Part shown: positions 7,201 to 13,732 of the stretch, one piece after another
How the letters are laid out: each line of letters begins with the position of its first letter
Position numbering within the stretch: position 1 is the first letter of the stretch
NCBI GenBank assembly: GCA_046482855.1
Contig: JAWOEH010000025.1
Location: 1 to 13,732, forward strand
DNA: 13,732 bases
Direction: 5' to 3'
From: CAYVSF01 sp046482855
GTDB lineage: Bacteria > Bacteroidota > Bacteroidia > Bacteroidales > UBA12077
Notes under the pieces: model-generated
Told to the model about the DNA's origin: nothing
Databases searched by the model: none
Seen by the model: only the letters and a program-made list of their open reading frames with translations
Made by a program: the position numbers and the translations under genes

Positions 7201-10200
7201 GAGGATGCCGTCTCCGGATCCGCCCCAATTATGGTCACCCGCAAATAAAAGATCTCCTTTTACCGAAAGGGTATTGCCGTTATCGGACAAAACGCCACTT
7301 TGATGGCGGAATACATTATGGGTGGTTACATCGTTATTAAGCAACAAGGTACCGGAAGCATTCTTGGTTACATTGAAAAATGCAGGCGACCCCGTAATCT
7401 GTTGAGTGGTGTTACTGCTGAAAAAAGTGGTATTGTTATTGGCCACGAAAGCTCCGTTTGCAGTAATATCCCCATTCAGAATCAGATCCAGACCGTTGGC
7501 ATCAAAAGAAGCACCCGCCTGAATATCCAGATGATTGTTAATTGTAAGCGGGATAGTCCACATTTGTGCCGCCGGATTATTGTTACTGCTATTCTCAATG
7601 GTCAAATTGGGAAGATCAATCGTTGAATAGACGCCAATAATTTGATTGGCCGGAGTATTTGTATGGCCAATAAAAATGGTAGCAGCAGCATCCACGTTCG
7701 AAGTTTCAGGATTCAGATAGAGGGCTGCCGTACCAGGACTAGTTTGTGCCCTGGCGATATACAAATCACCACCGGTAAGACGAAAGTTACTGTTTGTGTT
7801 AAGCACCTCAAAAACCCCGCGATCATTCTCGGGTGCCGCATCGTTACCCACAATAACGGTTCCTCCGGTTTGAGTATACTTCAAAATGCCTTCCGAAGAA
7901 GTCAACCCTCTGCGAATTTGAGAACCCACAATTAAACTTCCGGAAGATACATCGATGGAAGCATTACCGCTGGCAGAATAGTGAATGTAATTGTTCCCGC
8001 CACTCATATCAACCGTACCTCCACTGATTTCAAGCTTCCCGTCGAGCAAAATGCCGCTGTTGCCGTTGGCATTGACTTGCCCTTGGCGGACTTCTAAACC
8101 GGCCGTGCCGGGGATATAGAAATCGTCGTCGCCTGTAGTAAGATCGATATTTATATTCGGATGATCTAAAATTAAGGTTCCATTTTTAAAAATCAATGCT
8201 TTTTCAGCATTCGCACCGGAAGTAGGGCCGTTAAGGGTAAAATCATCACTAAAGGTAAAAGTGGAAGTCTGATCGACTCCTTTATTCATTTCAATTTTGT
8301 AGAACTCAATTGTTGAATTGGCATCTGAGTACCCATTCAAAAAGGAATGATTCCCTTCTCCGGACAATTTTAACACAACATTGTTGTCATTGCCATTGGT
8401 ATAAAAATCCCAATCTAAAGTGCCTCCATAATTACTGAAATCCAACTCAATGTTTTCCTTTACTTCAAAAACATGTTCAATGCTATTGCCACCGCCAGTA
8501 GCAACATTCAAGTCATAATTATTATTTCCTTGATTTTTCCCTTTACCGGTAACAAATTCGCCAGTTGTGAAACGATAAGGTATTGTTCCATTCGGGAATT
8601 GAATCCCTCCGTCTCCGGTAAAACCAAGTCTTGTTCTTTTTTCTACGGTATAATTCCCCCCAACTAACAACTGTGCAGAACCATCGATCACCAAATTTTT
8701 CATTTGCATATCATAATTAAATCGCACCTGTCTGTTAGTATTGTTTTGGCCGTAGATCCTTAATGTTGGTAATGCAGTAAAGAAATCACCTTCATTAACA
8801 TCGTAAGTACCATTTTGGGTTGTGTAAAAATCCACAACACTGGTATCATTGGAGGCAAAATCGCCAATATCAGCATTTAATTCTGCGCCTCCTGTTGTTG
8901 TTCTCATAAGATAAAGCTCACCTACACCGGAGATTTTTCCTACTGTTAATACATCAGTAGTCTCTAGTCTCAAACGTGGCAAACTTTCTATATCCACATA
9001 AGTACCTTCACGAACAAAAACAATTTCTGCGGCTTCTCTTGTACCATCAACGGTGATATTGTCTGTATAATAATCGCCTCGAATAATCACAACATCCCCA
9101 TTTCCCGGAATTTTATTTGCAGCATCCGTTTCGTTGGCATCCATAAACCAGGAACTTTTGACACCCCACGATCCCTGATTATTCCTTTTATTATAAAACA
9201 CACTAACATCACCTGTAAAACGATTGTTCTTACCTGCCGTGTAGTTGGCTGCTACTAATGGGATACCATTACCTGCTTCATCGTCGTAAATAATGATGTT
9301 ATTTGTGTTGTCGACTCTTGATTTATCTTGTATATAATTTCTCGTGTAGGGATAATTGTCAAGTACTCTTCCCGGATAATAACCACTTTCATTTCCTACT
9401 ACATCACTATCATCGTAGTTAAAATAGTGAATCACATTGGGTTTTGAATCAAACCCTTCATGATTAAGTCTCCAATAATAATCCAATAAATCACCTCCAA
9501 GTTGATCGGTTGTTTTCAGCTCTCCCTGAACAGGATTAATTGTTATATACCCACTATCAGCAAAGTTTGAGATGTTAATTTCAGCAGGAGTATATTTTGA
9601 ATTGTTAAAAGCAAATTCTGTGGCATCTATCCCAATACCAATAGGGAATTTATATGTACCATTTCCGGTAATTTTTAAACTTAACCCCCCATCGCTAGCA
9701 TTTCCATCAAACGCAAACATATCATTGGGGCTAAGAACTCCTTGTTCGTTTGCTTGAATCGTTCCATCCTGATTCCAGTCGAATTGAGTTTGACTATACA
9801 AACCATAATCTAATTGATCAATTTTCAAATTATACCGAGAGGCATAAATTTTCCCATGCTGGTAAAACATCCTTTTTATATACACATCGCTGGAAAAAGA
9901 GATAGTATTGTTACCTGCATTAACTTTAATATTACCAAAAATAGCATTATCTGAGGTTTCAATATCAAAACTGCTCCATGCAAAGTATATCATTGCATCA
10001 TCATGCGTCGAACCATCATAAACACCAATCTGATCATAATTAATAACATTACCGACCAGGCGAATACCATAATTTGTTTGGTTTAAAATACCGCTTTCAA
10101 CCTTTATATCGTCTATTCTCAATATCCTGGACTCCCAACCACTACTTACGTTATATACATCATTTTCTGTATCTGAATCGATAAAAAGAGAGGTCCCGAT

Positions 10201-13200
10201 AGGTTTTTCCAACACTAAACGATTCATATATAATTCCCACTGAGCAGGTTCACTGTCGGGGTGTCCAATGTAAAAAGTTGCATCAACATCACCGTTAAAA
10301 GTAGTGGTATTGGGTTTAGCTATATCGTACAAATACCCATAGTTATTGTCGCCTCGTTGAACGGCATTCTCACTTATAGAAAAATCCCCTCCAATTGTAA
10401 CATCATTTCCATCATGATTTAAGAATGCATCGGACTCAATCGTTAAATCATTTAGCACAACAAGAGGTTGAGCAGAAAGATGCTCATTCGTAGCTCCCAC
10501 ATCTGTTCCTGCGGATAAAATATGCTGTCCGGCACCTGCGGATGAATTTCGCAAAATCACACTTCCAAACGGTGCGGTAGAGGTAATCGCAAAATCATTG
10601 CCATCGCTGATTTCCATAATCACCGTACCGCCCGTAACATTATAATTCGTTTCATCGGAGGCAATAAAAATGCCTCCTCTTCCGTGAGCCTCATGAATAT
10701 GCAATACACCACCAGACATATTGAATACATTACCCGGGTAAGTAAGTGTAAAAGAATAGTAATCGGCAGTGGTACTGCCACCCAGAATGTTAGTTGTTCC
10801 GCCACTTTGCACGTAACCGCCAACATTACTTGCACCCAAAGTAGATGTTCTTAGCTGATTTATCGTAAGGGTGCCCCCCGTAACTTTAACAAGACCATTT
10901 CCTCGGGTTGTAATACCACTGTTCACTCTGGCTTCTAATGTGCCACTACTCACCTGAATTTTACCGTAAGGCACAATGGCGGTTCCGCTATTTTTGGCTA
11001 CAAACCCGCCATCCACCCATAAGCGGGCCATTTCGGAAACATTGTAATTATCAGTATTATTCAAAACAGGGATCCTGATATTACTCTTTATTCTGACAGA
11101 TCCCCTAATCAAGCCCAGCGCATTGTTGTTGTCTGTTAATTGTGCTACAGAACCATGATTTTCTCCAGCGTACCCATAAAGCTTAAAATAATTGGCATTG
11201 GACGCCTCCAAAGAAAGCGCATAGGTATCATCCGTTCCTTTGTCGATTTCGATGCGATAAAAGCTGGAAGGCCCATTCAATAATGCTGACTGGCTTTTTG
11301 AATCATCCAGAAAATTAACATCCACAATACCATCGGCAGCTTCACTTCCGTAATTTGCCGAAGTGCGATTGGTGAAGGCCACGGTTCCATTATTTGTGAA
11401 ATCGCCATACAGATTAAGCTGATGACGTGCATTTCCTGTTCCGGTTGAAATCGAGGCACTGCTCTCCACGTTTACATCACCGGTAACATTGATATTGAGA
11501 TTAGTAGTTGAGGTGTTGTCGTTAATTTGAAAATCGCCCTGCTTAATTCGTAAATTTCCATTTACTGTATAATCTGCCAATAAGGTGAGTGTTTGCGCAG
11601 CATCGTTCATATCTAGGATCAGATCATAAAACTCAAGGCTTTGGTTTAATAAAAAAGAAGTTCCGTAATATTCTACGGTGCCCTCTCCCTGCCCTGCAGT
11701 AATAAAATGAGTAGCATCTCCGCCGGGAAAATTATCGCCACTTAACAATATACGTCCTCGTCCCTTTATTTCGCCAAAACTGTGCCCGGATGTGGATTGA
11801 AAATCCAAACGTCCATCAACGGTAAGCGCACTATGCGTTTTATTATTGGTCGATACGGTGACTGTCTTACCTGTCAATATCACCACATTATCAGCATTAG
11901 AGGTTGAAGAAGTCGAAGGGGTCAATTGCTCGGGGTTATTGGGAAGTGATCCGGAAGGATCCAATGTCCAAACTTCCCAGCTATCCCAATCGCCACTGAT
12001 AAGCGTGTACCAGGTTCGGCCCGCCACTCCCTCAACAGGACTTTCCGCTTGGTTAATGGTTCCCAGTGTGTAGTACCCGTCGCTGAATTGAGCATCATCA
12101 ACAGAAAAATATATTTGGTCGCCGTTCTGAACTCCACGTCCCGCAACAGATAGGGTATCATAACTATCGCCAACATTGCTTTTATATAAAAGTCGATAAT
12201 TTTGGATATTGGCCGGGTAATCGCCATCAATCCCTGTACTAAAATCAAAAGCCAGTTTAACATTTACAGTTCCGGTTTTATCGACGTACCAATCACGTTG
12301 CCAGGCTGCTTCCACTTCGGCATACAATGTATTTGGAGTTGAATTCACCGCATTGGCAGTGCCATCATGGGCAGCAAATACATAATCGCCATCAACAAAA
12401 TTCCCATTTTGAGTAATAACCAGTCCGCTGGAATTTAATTCGGTGGTACCGTCACTCTCTTTCCCCATACCAGACATACCAACAATATAGGAAGCCTCCG
12501 GGGGTGTATAAAGATCTGTAGGTAAGTTCCCATCCAACCCGTACTTTTGTGCCAGGTAATTTTCAACAACTGTCCGTTCAGCTTTTTTTAGGGATGCTCC
12601 ATAAACAATTACTTCTGCTATATCTCCCTGAAATGCCTGAGAGGCTTCATATCCTCCATCTACCGCATCCTGCTCACCACCAATGGCAAAAGCTCCGCCA
12701 GCATCAAGTGTTGCGCCAGAGTTAAGCGTGCCCGATCCGGCCTGAGTTCCGTCCAGGTGCATTAACAAACGTCCATCAGTATTTCGCCACTGATGTGAAA
12801 AAATCTTCCAATTACCGTCATTATAGGCACTTCCCATATTGGAATTACCCCCATGGATATAGGTTCGGGGATCGTTACTCTGAAATAAAAGATATTCGTT
12901 ATCTGACCCGGGAACCGCATAAGAAAGGAGCGCATCTCCGCTATCTGTTGTTCTTAAAACCGTAAAAACAGATACAGCTTCCGTTGGCATATCAAAAGGA
13001 TTGCTTACAATCCGATTATTGTCTTTTAAAAATTCAAGGTAATCATGCCCGTTTATTCCGCCCGCCTTAAAAATGGGAGCTGTGGCTGAAGCAGCGGACA
13101 AATCCTGAAATTTCCCCGAATAGTCACCCCAGGTGATTACATCAGCACCATCACTTAACCCCAGGGAATCGGGTAAAAGCCACAGGTAAAGTTCCGGTTG

Positions 13201-13323
13201 TCCATTGGCTCCATCGCTATTGCCAATCCCGCCTGGGGCGGATTGGGCAAAGGCCGTTATAGTTCCTAGTACCATCCACCCAATAAGATGTATCAGTTTC
13301 ATTCCTGCAGTATTTCGCTTCAT
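4234..13323 (-). CDS. Giant exported repeat protein (LamG head, three beta-helix supermodules, Ig-like tail)
   Basis: An unbroken 3029-residue reading frame encodes a large exported, probably surface or extracellular, protein; adhesion or matrix binding is the likely role but is inferred. The N-terminus has lysines, a hydrophobic core (about 10-23) and a signal peptidase I site AFA/QS after residue 26. In order it shows a LamG/concanavalin-like head (about 30-265), three supermodules beginning at G444, G1384 and G2310, and Ig-like modules from about 2722. Composition is rich in Asn, Thr, Gly, Ser and Asp, with many GGT/SGG turns, as in beta-helices. No enzyme motif is seen. The usual type IX secretion C-terminal sorting domain is not recognisable; the protein stops 18 residues after the start of YKIPETGPQYHISN, so truncation is possible. 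The ATG at 13323 follows a purine-rich stretch (GAAGAAAGAGAGAGACA). An in-frame ATG at codon 8 would also keep the signal peptide. The gene stands alone and converges on the kinase gene. Confidence 0.9.
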   Translation of the reverse strand: MKRNTAGMKLIHLIGWMVLGTITAFAQSAPGGIGNSDGANGQPELYLWLLPDSLGLSDGADVITWGDYSGKFQDLSAASATAPIFKAGGINGHDYLEFLKDNNRIVSNPFDMPTEAVSVFTVLRTTDSGDALLSYAVPGSDNEYLLFQSNDPRTYIHGGNSNMGSAYNDGNWKIFSHQWRNTDGRLLMHLDGTQAGSGTLNSGATLDAGGAFAIGGEQDAVDGGYEASQAFQGDIAEVIVYGASLKKAERTVVENYLAQKYGLDGNLPTDLYTPPEASYIVGMSGMGKESDGTTELNSSGLVITQNGNFVDGDYVFAAHDGTANAVNSTPNTLYAEVEAAWQRDWYVDKTGTVNVKLAFDFSTGIDGDYPANIQNYRLLYKSNVGDSYDTLSVAGRGVQNGDQIYFSVDDAQFSDGYYTLGTINQAESPVEGVAGRTWYTLISGDWDSWEVWTLDPSGSLPNNPEQLTPSTSSTSNADNVVILTGKTVTVSTNNKTHSALTVDGRLDFQSTSGHSFGEIKGRGRILLSGDNFPGGDATHFITAGQGEGTVEYYGTSFLLNQSLEFYDLILDMNDAAQTLTLLADYTVNGNLRIKQGDFQINDNTSTTNLNINVTGDVNVESSASISTGTGNARHQLNLYGDFTNNGTVAFTNRTSANYGSEAADGIVDVNFLDDSKSQSALLNGPSSFYRIEIDKGTDDTYALSLEASNANYFKLYGYAGENHGSVAQLTDNNNALGLIRGSVRIKSNIRIPVLNNTDNYNVSEMARLWVDGGFVAKNSGTAIVPYGKIQVSSGTLEARVNSGITTRGNGLVKVTGGTLTINQLRTSTLGASNVGGYVQSGGTTNILGGSTTADYYSFTLTYPGNVFNMSGGVLHIHEAHGRGGIFIASDETNYNVTGGTVIMEISDGNDFAITSTAPFGSVILRNSSAGAGQHILSAGTDVGATNEHLSAQPLVVLNDLTIESDAFLNHDGNDVTIGGDFSISENAVQRGDNNYGYLYDIAKPNTTTFNGDVDATFYIGHPDSEPAQWELYMNRLVLEKPIGTSLFIDSDTENDVYNVSSGWESRILRIDDIKVESGILNQTNYGIRLVGNVINYDQIGVYDGSTHDDAMIYFAWSSFDIETSDNAIFGNIKVNAGNNTISFSSDVYIKRMFYQHGKIYASRYNLKIDQLDYGLYSQTQFDWNQDGTIQANEQGVLSPNDMFAFDGNASDGGLSLKITGNGTYKFPIGIGIDATEFAFNNSKYTPAEINISNFADSGYITINPVQGELKTTDQLGGDLLDYYWRLNHEGFDSKPNVIHYFNYDDSDVVGNESGYYPGRVLDNYPYTRNYIQDKSRVDNTNNIIIYDDEAGNGIPLVAANYTAGKNNRFTGDVSVFYNKRNNQGSWGVKSSWFMDANETDAANKIPGNGDVVIIRGDYYTDNITVDGTREAAEIVFVREGTYVDIESLPRLRLETTDVLTVGKISGVGELYLMRTTTGGAELNADIGDFASNDTSVVDFYTTQNGTYDVNEGDFFTALPTLRIYGQNNTNRQVRFNYDMQMKNLVIDGSAQLLVGGNYTVEKRTRLGFTGDGGIQFPNGTIPYRFTTGEFVTGKGKNQGNNNYDLNVATGGGNSIEHVFEVKENIELDFSNYGGTLDWDFYTNGNDNNVVLKLSGEGNHSFLNGYSDANSTIEFYKIEMNKGVDQTSTFTFSDDFTLNGPTSGANAEKALIFKNGTLILDHPNINIDLTTGDDDFYIPGTAGLEVRQGQVNANGNSGILLDGKLEISGGTVDMSGGNNYIHYSASGNASIDVSSGSLIVGSQIRRGLTSSEGILKYTQTGGTVIVGNDAAPENDRGVFEVLNTNSNFRLTGGDLYIARAQTSPGTAALYLNPETSNVDAAATIFIGHTNTPANQIIGVYSTIDLPNLTIENSSNNNPAAQMWTIPLTINNHLDIQAGASFDANGLDLILNGDITANGAFVANNNTTFFSSNTTQQITGSPAFFNVTKNASGTLLLNNDVTTHNVFRHQSGVLSDNGNTLSVKGDLLFAGDHNWGGSGDGILMNGIQQQMLQGSGAFGKLSVDNSEGIFVPEGNPINIQGALQLENGVLDIGKNLLVLATNAEIIEGNVFSDQNMIQTNISFTDAGVKKFFPAIASADNFNFIYPIGSEGKYTPVSFSINEKDAGGYIRVKAANEMHPTILNDNEPCQEIHDTSNVLKYHWLLEASAVSNFTGSVNMNYYSEDFQLDNSKTGTSYTVADYITARLLLGSTLWNKYGPDSFDENSQTLLFDFTNTDDEGISGEYTAGIEDQAGSCEGAIPDEVPAYISKQDGDWNNIATWDTYPVSGGSIPVGGPRGAIVIVEHNVFVPKNYIVSYKTIINNTGLLDIGTSFGHRLGIVEGTGTLKLERGDLPAGVYDNFFSRSGGTIEFAGNTDYDILSEVSHVRNLKFSGTGERRFPNLDFEVYGLFTIDGTDATLEVINEHDRIMYLDSTIVFTQGTFDAGIGNAAVIINGTSQQLLIGNFIGNNGFWNLEMNNSEGLVLQGAIDIDKKLMFTQGRIQSDATHILTVTNTAVDAVSGYDAISFVDGPMRKNINSGDDFLFPVGDGDRYGRLEVTSTTSTGAAIWEAEYYNANASDAGLDTAKYAAPIQKVSGNEYWRIAGPEASSAAFATIRWDATSILPAATDNRAANLLLTEWNSGAAEWQSVGQDVVDLGIANGTVTSDAARTLAERYFTLASKEVTPLPTAGFLTKNTTICQGSTLTLSVQVDGNPNFSVVVDDGSSTTTYSSSSNLITFDVSPTSTITYTIVEVIENTDGTALSSTSTIWGDPVTVEVIPIPTNTFAITPSGSGSYCAGDAGIEVGLDGSQLGVIYQLLLDGNPTGGLVTGTGSAISFGLQTTAGVYTVQGVNEADTEANCAQLMTGSYTLSVDAIPVVTLTVNAGFDKICHGENTEISIAFTGTGPFDFTITNGTTTETVNNGGDDPFVYRPDTPPVWLDDGTPDTHYTYRVTAVTGANGCTHTVPQGNAQVMVYKIPETGPQYHISNEHAR
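4237..5160 (-). other. Giant protein, C-terminal Ig-like modules (residues 2722-3029)
   Basis: Three Ig/PKD-like modules begin near residues 2722, 2816 and 2913. Each has an early cysteine (TTICQGSTLTLSV, GSYCAGDAGIEVGLDGS, DKICHGENTEISIAF) and a strand such as YTIVEV, GVYTVQGV or YTYRVTAV. The second has the Bacteroidota pattern SQLGVIYQLLLDGNPTG. Such modules normally precede more Ig repeats or a type IX sorting domain; here the chain ends at NEHAR right after the third. Confidence 0.65.
5161..6396 (-). other. Giant protein, supermodule C, short form (residues 2310-2721)
   Basis: The header GDWNNIATWDTYPVSGG, followed by GPRGAIVIVEHNVFV, is the clearest of the three and looks like the Trp-rich start of G8-like modules. 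The beta-helix part is only about 270 residues, against about 760-780 in modules A and B. The module closes with FPVG (2581-2584), DRYGRLEV and NEYWRIAGPE. It therefore has the same three-part plan with most of the middle missing. Confidence 0.6.
6397..9174 (-). other. Giant protein, supermodule B (residues 1384-2309)
   Basis: The module opens with GSWGVKSSW and the header strand GNGDVVIIRGDYYTDNITVDG, which parallels module A. The beta-helix-like stretch has ISGGTVDM, QTGGTVIV and LTGGDLYI turns. Later coils (about 1930-2120) repeat a pattern of N-rich turns and short hydrophobic strands. The module closes with YPIG (2143-2146), KYTPVSFSI and YHWLLEAS. Its length (926 residues) is close to that of module A (940), which suggests an ancient duplication. 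Confidence 0.6.
9175..11994 (-). other. Giant protein, supermodule A (residues 444-1383)
   Basis: The module opens with GDWDSWEVW, then a G8-like strand pattern (ADNVVILTGKTVTVST). A long series of short beta strands follows, with turns such as VTGGTLTI, QSGGTTNI, MSGGVLHI and VTGGTVIM (about 815-905), suggestive of beta-helix coils. An EF-hand-like loop, DWNQDGTIQANE, sits at 1182-1193. The module ends with a beta domain marked by FPIG (1226-1229) and a YYWRLNHEG segment. Fold assignment is from pattern only. Confidence 0.6.
11995..13245 (-). other. Giant protein, head region: LamG-like jelly roll plus linker domain (residues 27-443)
   Basis: Residues about 30-265 resemble LamG/concanavalin-like lectin domains of Bacteroidota surface proteins. 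They open with PELYLWLLPDSLGLSDG, carry VSVFTVLRT and an ALSYAVPGS-like strand, and close with GDIAEVIVYGASLKKAERT and VENYLAQKYGL, the characteristic end of these domains. Residues about 275-425 (from YIVGMSGMGKESDG through AAWQRDWYVDKTGTVNVKLAFDFS) match the beta-rich segment that often follows such LamG heads. A carbohydrate or matrix ligand is plausible; the specificity is unknown. Confidence 0.7.
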
Positions 13324-13344
13324 TGTCTCTCTCTTTCTTCCCTA

Positions 13345-13378
13345 TAAACGTATCCATGTATACTAGAAACGCTATCAA
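13345..13378 (-). promoter_or_regulatory. Weak promoter candidate of the giant gene
   Basis: On the minus strand TACGTTTA (13352-13345) matches TAnnTTTG except for the last base, and TTG (13378-13376) lies upstream. The spacer is 23 bp, longer than the usual 19-21. A start near 13338 would leave a leader of about 15 bases. No better promoter is seen between 13324 and 13440. Confidence 0.22.
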
Positions 13379-13485
13379 CGGTTTAGTTATGGAGCCATAC
13401 TTTTACTAATACCTAAAAACAGGTGATAAAAGGAACTATTTCCCTTATGAAGTTTGCCTGATGCGCAAGACAGAATGGTGATCTT

Positions 13486-13513
13486 GTGATTTGTGACTCG
13501 TGACTCGTGATTC
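13486..13513. repeat. Four tandem 7-bp units (GTGAYTY)
   Basis: The units are GTGATTT, GTGACTC, GTGACTC and GTGATTC, without gaps. This is a short microsatellite-like array. It also explains the spurious translation seen on the minus strand (NHESRVTNHK). Confidence 0.75.
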
Positions 13514-13531
13514 GCTATTTCAGAATCGACG

Positions 13532-13558
13532 CTGTCAGGTGCAAGAGCACCCTGACAG
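13532..13558. repeat. Strong hairpin (11-bp stem with one bulge)
   Basis: CTGTCAGG-TGC (13532-13542) pairs with GCA-C-CCTGACAG (13547-13558) around an AAGA loop, with one bulged base. The following bases on the plus strand are only mildly T-rich (GGTTTTGTTT, about ten bases later), so a classic terminator is not clear. It may end a transcript or be a dispersed palindromic repeat. Confidence 0.6.
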
Positions 13559-13587
13559 GTCAATAGGTTTTGTTTCGCCTGGCCAAA

Positions 13588-13686
13588 CCGTCCTGCGGCA
13601 GGCAGGCAGGCCATCCTGATGCAAGCAGGCCATGCTACGGAAGGCAGGCCATCCTACGGAAGGCAGGCCGTCCTGCGGAAGGCAAG
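13588..13686. repeat. GC-rich tandem array, about five 19-bp units
   Basis: The unit approximates CCATCCTACGGAAGGCAGG. Copies run 13588-13610 (23 bp, with an extra GGCA), 13611-13629, 13630-13648, 13649-13667 and 13668-13686. Copies differ at a few positions (CCG/CCA, CTGCGG/CTACGG). Adjacent copies create small hairpins such as CAGG-CCAT-CCTG and GCAGG-CCGT-CCTGC. The array is far richer in GC than the bases around it. Confidence 0.8.
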
Positions 13687-13732
13687 CCTGATAGCGCTGT
13701 AGCTCTGTCTGCGTTTGTTTTATATCCTCACC

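Larger units (their letters stand above)
13324..13732. other. Repeat-bearing intergenic region, no supportable gene
   Basis: These 409 bases precede the giant gene and reach the window edge. They hold the weak promoter candidate, a 7-bp tandem repeat, a strong hairpin and GC-rich 19-bp repeats. Reading frames are open across the repeats on both strands because the repeats lack stop codons, so openness is not evidence of coding. One minus-strand frame enters from the edge with GEDIKQTQTELQRYQ before running into the repeats and stopping at 13535-13537. It could be the eroded end of an upstream gene, but it cannot be supported from here. Confidence 0.5.

Noticed and set aside
13387..13614. Minus-strand open frame of 75 codons upstream of the giant gene
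   Set aside because: Its translation is made of the repeats (for example NHESRVTNHK from the 7-bp units), has no domain or credible start, and overlaps the hairpin.
13588..13686. 19-bp array as a CRISPR
   Set aside because: Units are contiguous with no unique spacers and are too short; there are no cas genes nearby.
13535..13732. Minus-strand frame open from the right edge (65 codons), possible gene 3' end
   Set aside because: Most of it is translated 19-bp repeat, and the opposite strand is also open through the same repeats. Only the first 15 codons look protein-like, which is too little to call.

Overview
The window looks like a piece of chromosome from a free-living member of the Bacteroidota. 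Four things point there: A-rich leaders without a Shine-Dalgarno sequence, TTTG/TAnnTTT-type promoter candidates, a giant secreted protein built from LamG, beta-helix and Ig-like modules, and an NtrC-type regulator with the GAFTDA variant loop. An order such as Marinilabiliales is possible but cannot be settled from this sequence.

Left part (1-1488): an almost complete membrane-fusion/periplasmic adaptor gene of a tripartite efflux system lies on the minus strand and runs off the left edge. A 249-bp divergent intergenic region separates it from a plus-strand two-component operon. That region holds a sigma-54-like -24/-12 element facing the adaptor gene, two phased A-tracts, two near-palindromic TGTTCGA sites 22 bp apart, a housekeeping-type promoter candidate facing the operon, and a long-loop inverted repeat.

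Middle (1489-4195): a sigma-54-dependent AAA+ response regulator and a membrane histidine kinase overlap by 11 bases. The simplest model is that the kinase phosphorylates the regulator, which binds the paired sites and, with sigma-54 RNA polymerase, switches on the divergent efflux adaptor (and probably transporter genes beyond the left edge).

Right (4234-13323, minus strand): one 3029-residue exported protein converges on the kinase gene with a 38-bp gap. It has a signal peptide, a LamG-like head, three successive supermodules (a GxW header, a beta-helix-like stretch, then a PIG/PVG beta domain) and a tail of Ig-like modules. It ends without a recognisable type IX secretion C-terminal signal and may be truncated. 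Its promoter-side flank (13324-13732) has no supportable gene but carries three kinds of repeat: 7-bp tandem repeats, a strong hairpin, and about five GC-rich 19-bp tandem units at the window edge.

I found no RNA gene, CRISPR array, insertion sequence or phage gene. I see no clearly new defence or mobile system. The most interesting items are the intergenic regulatory architecture and the structure and abrupt end of the giant protein.
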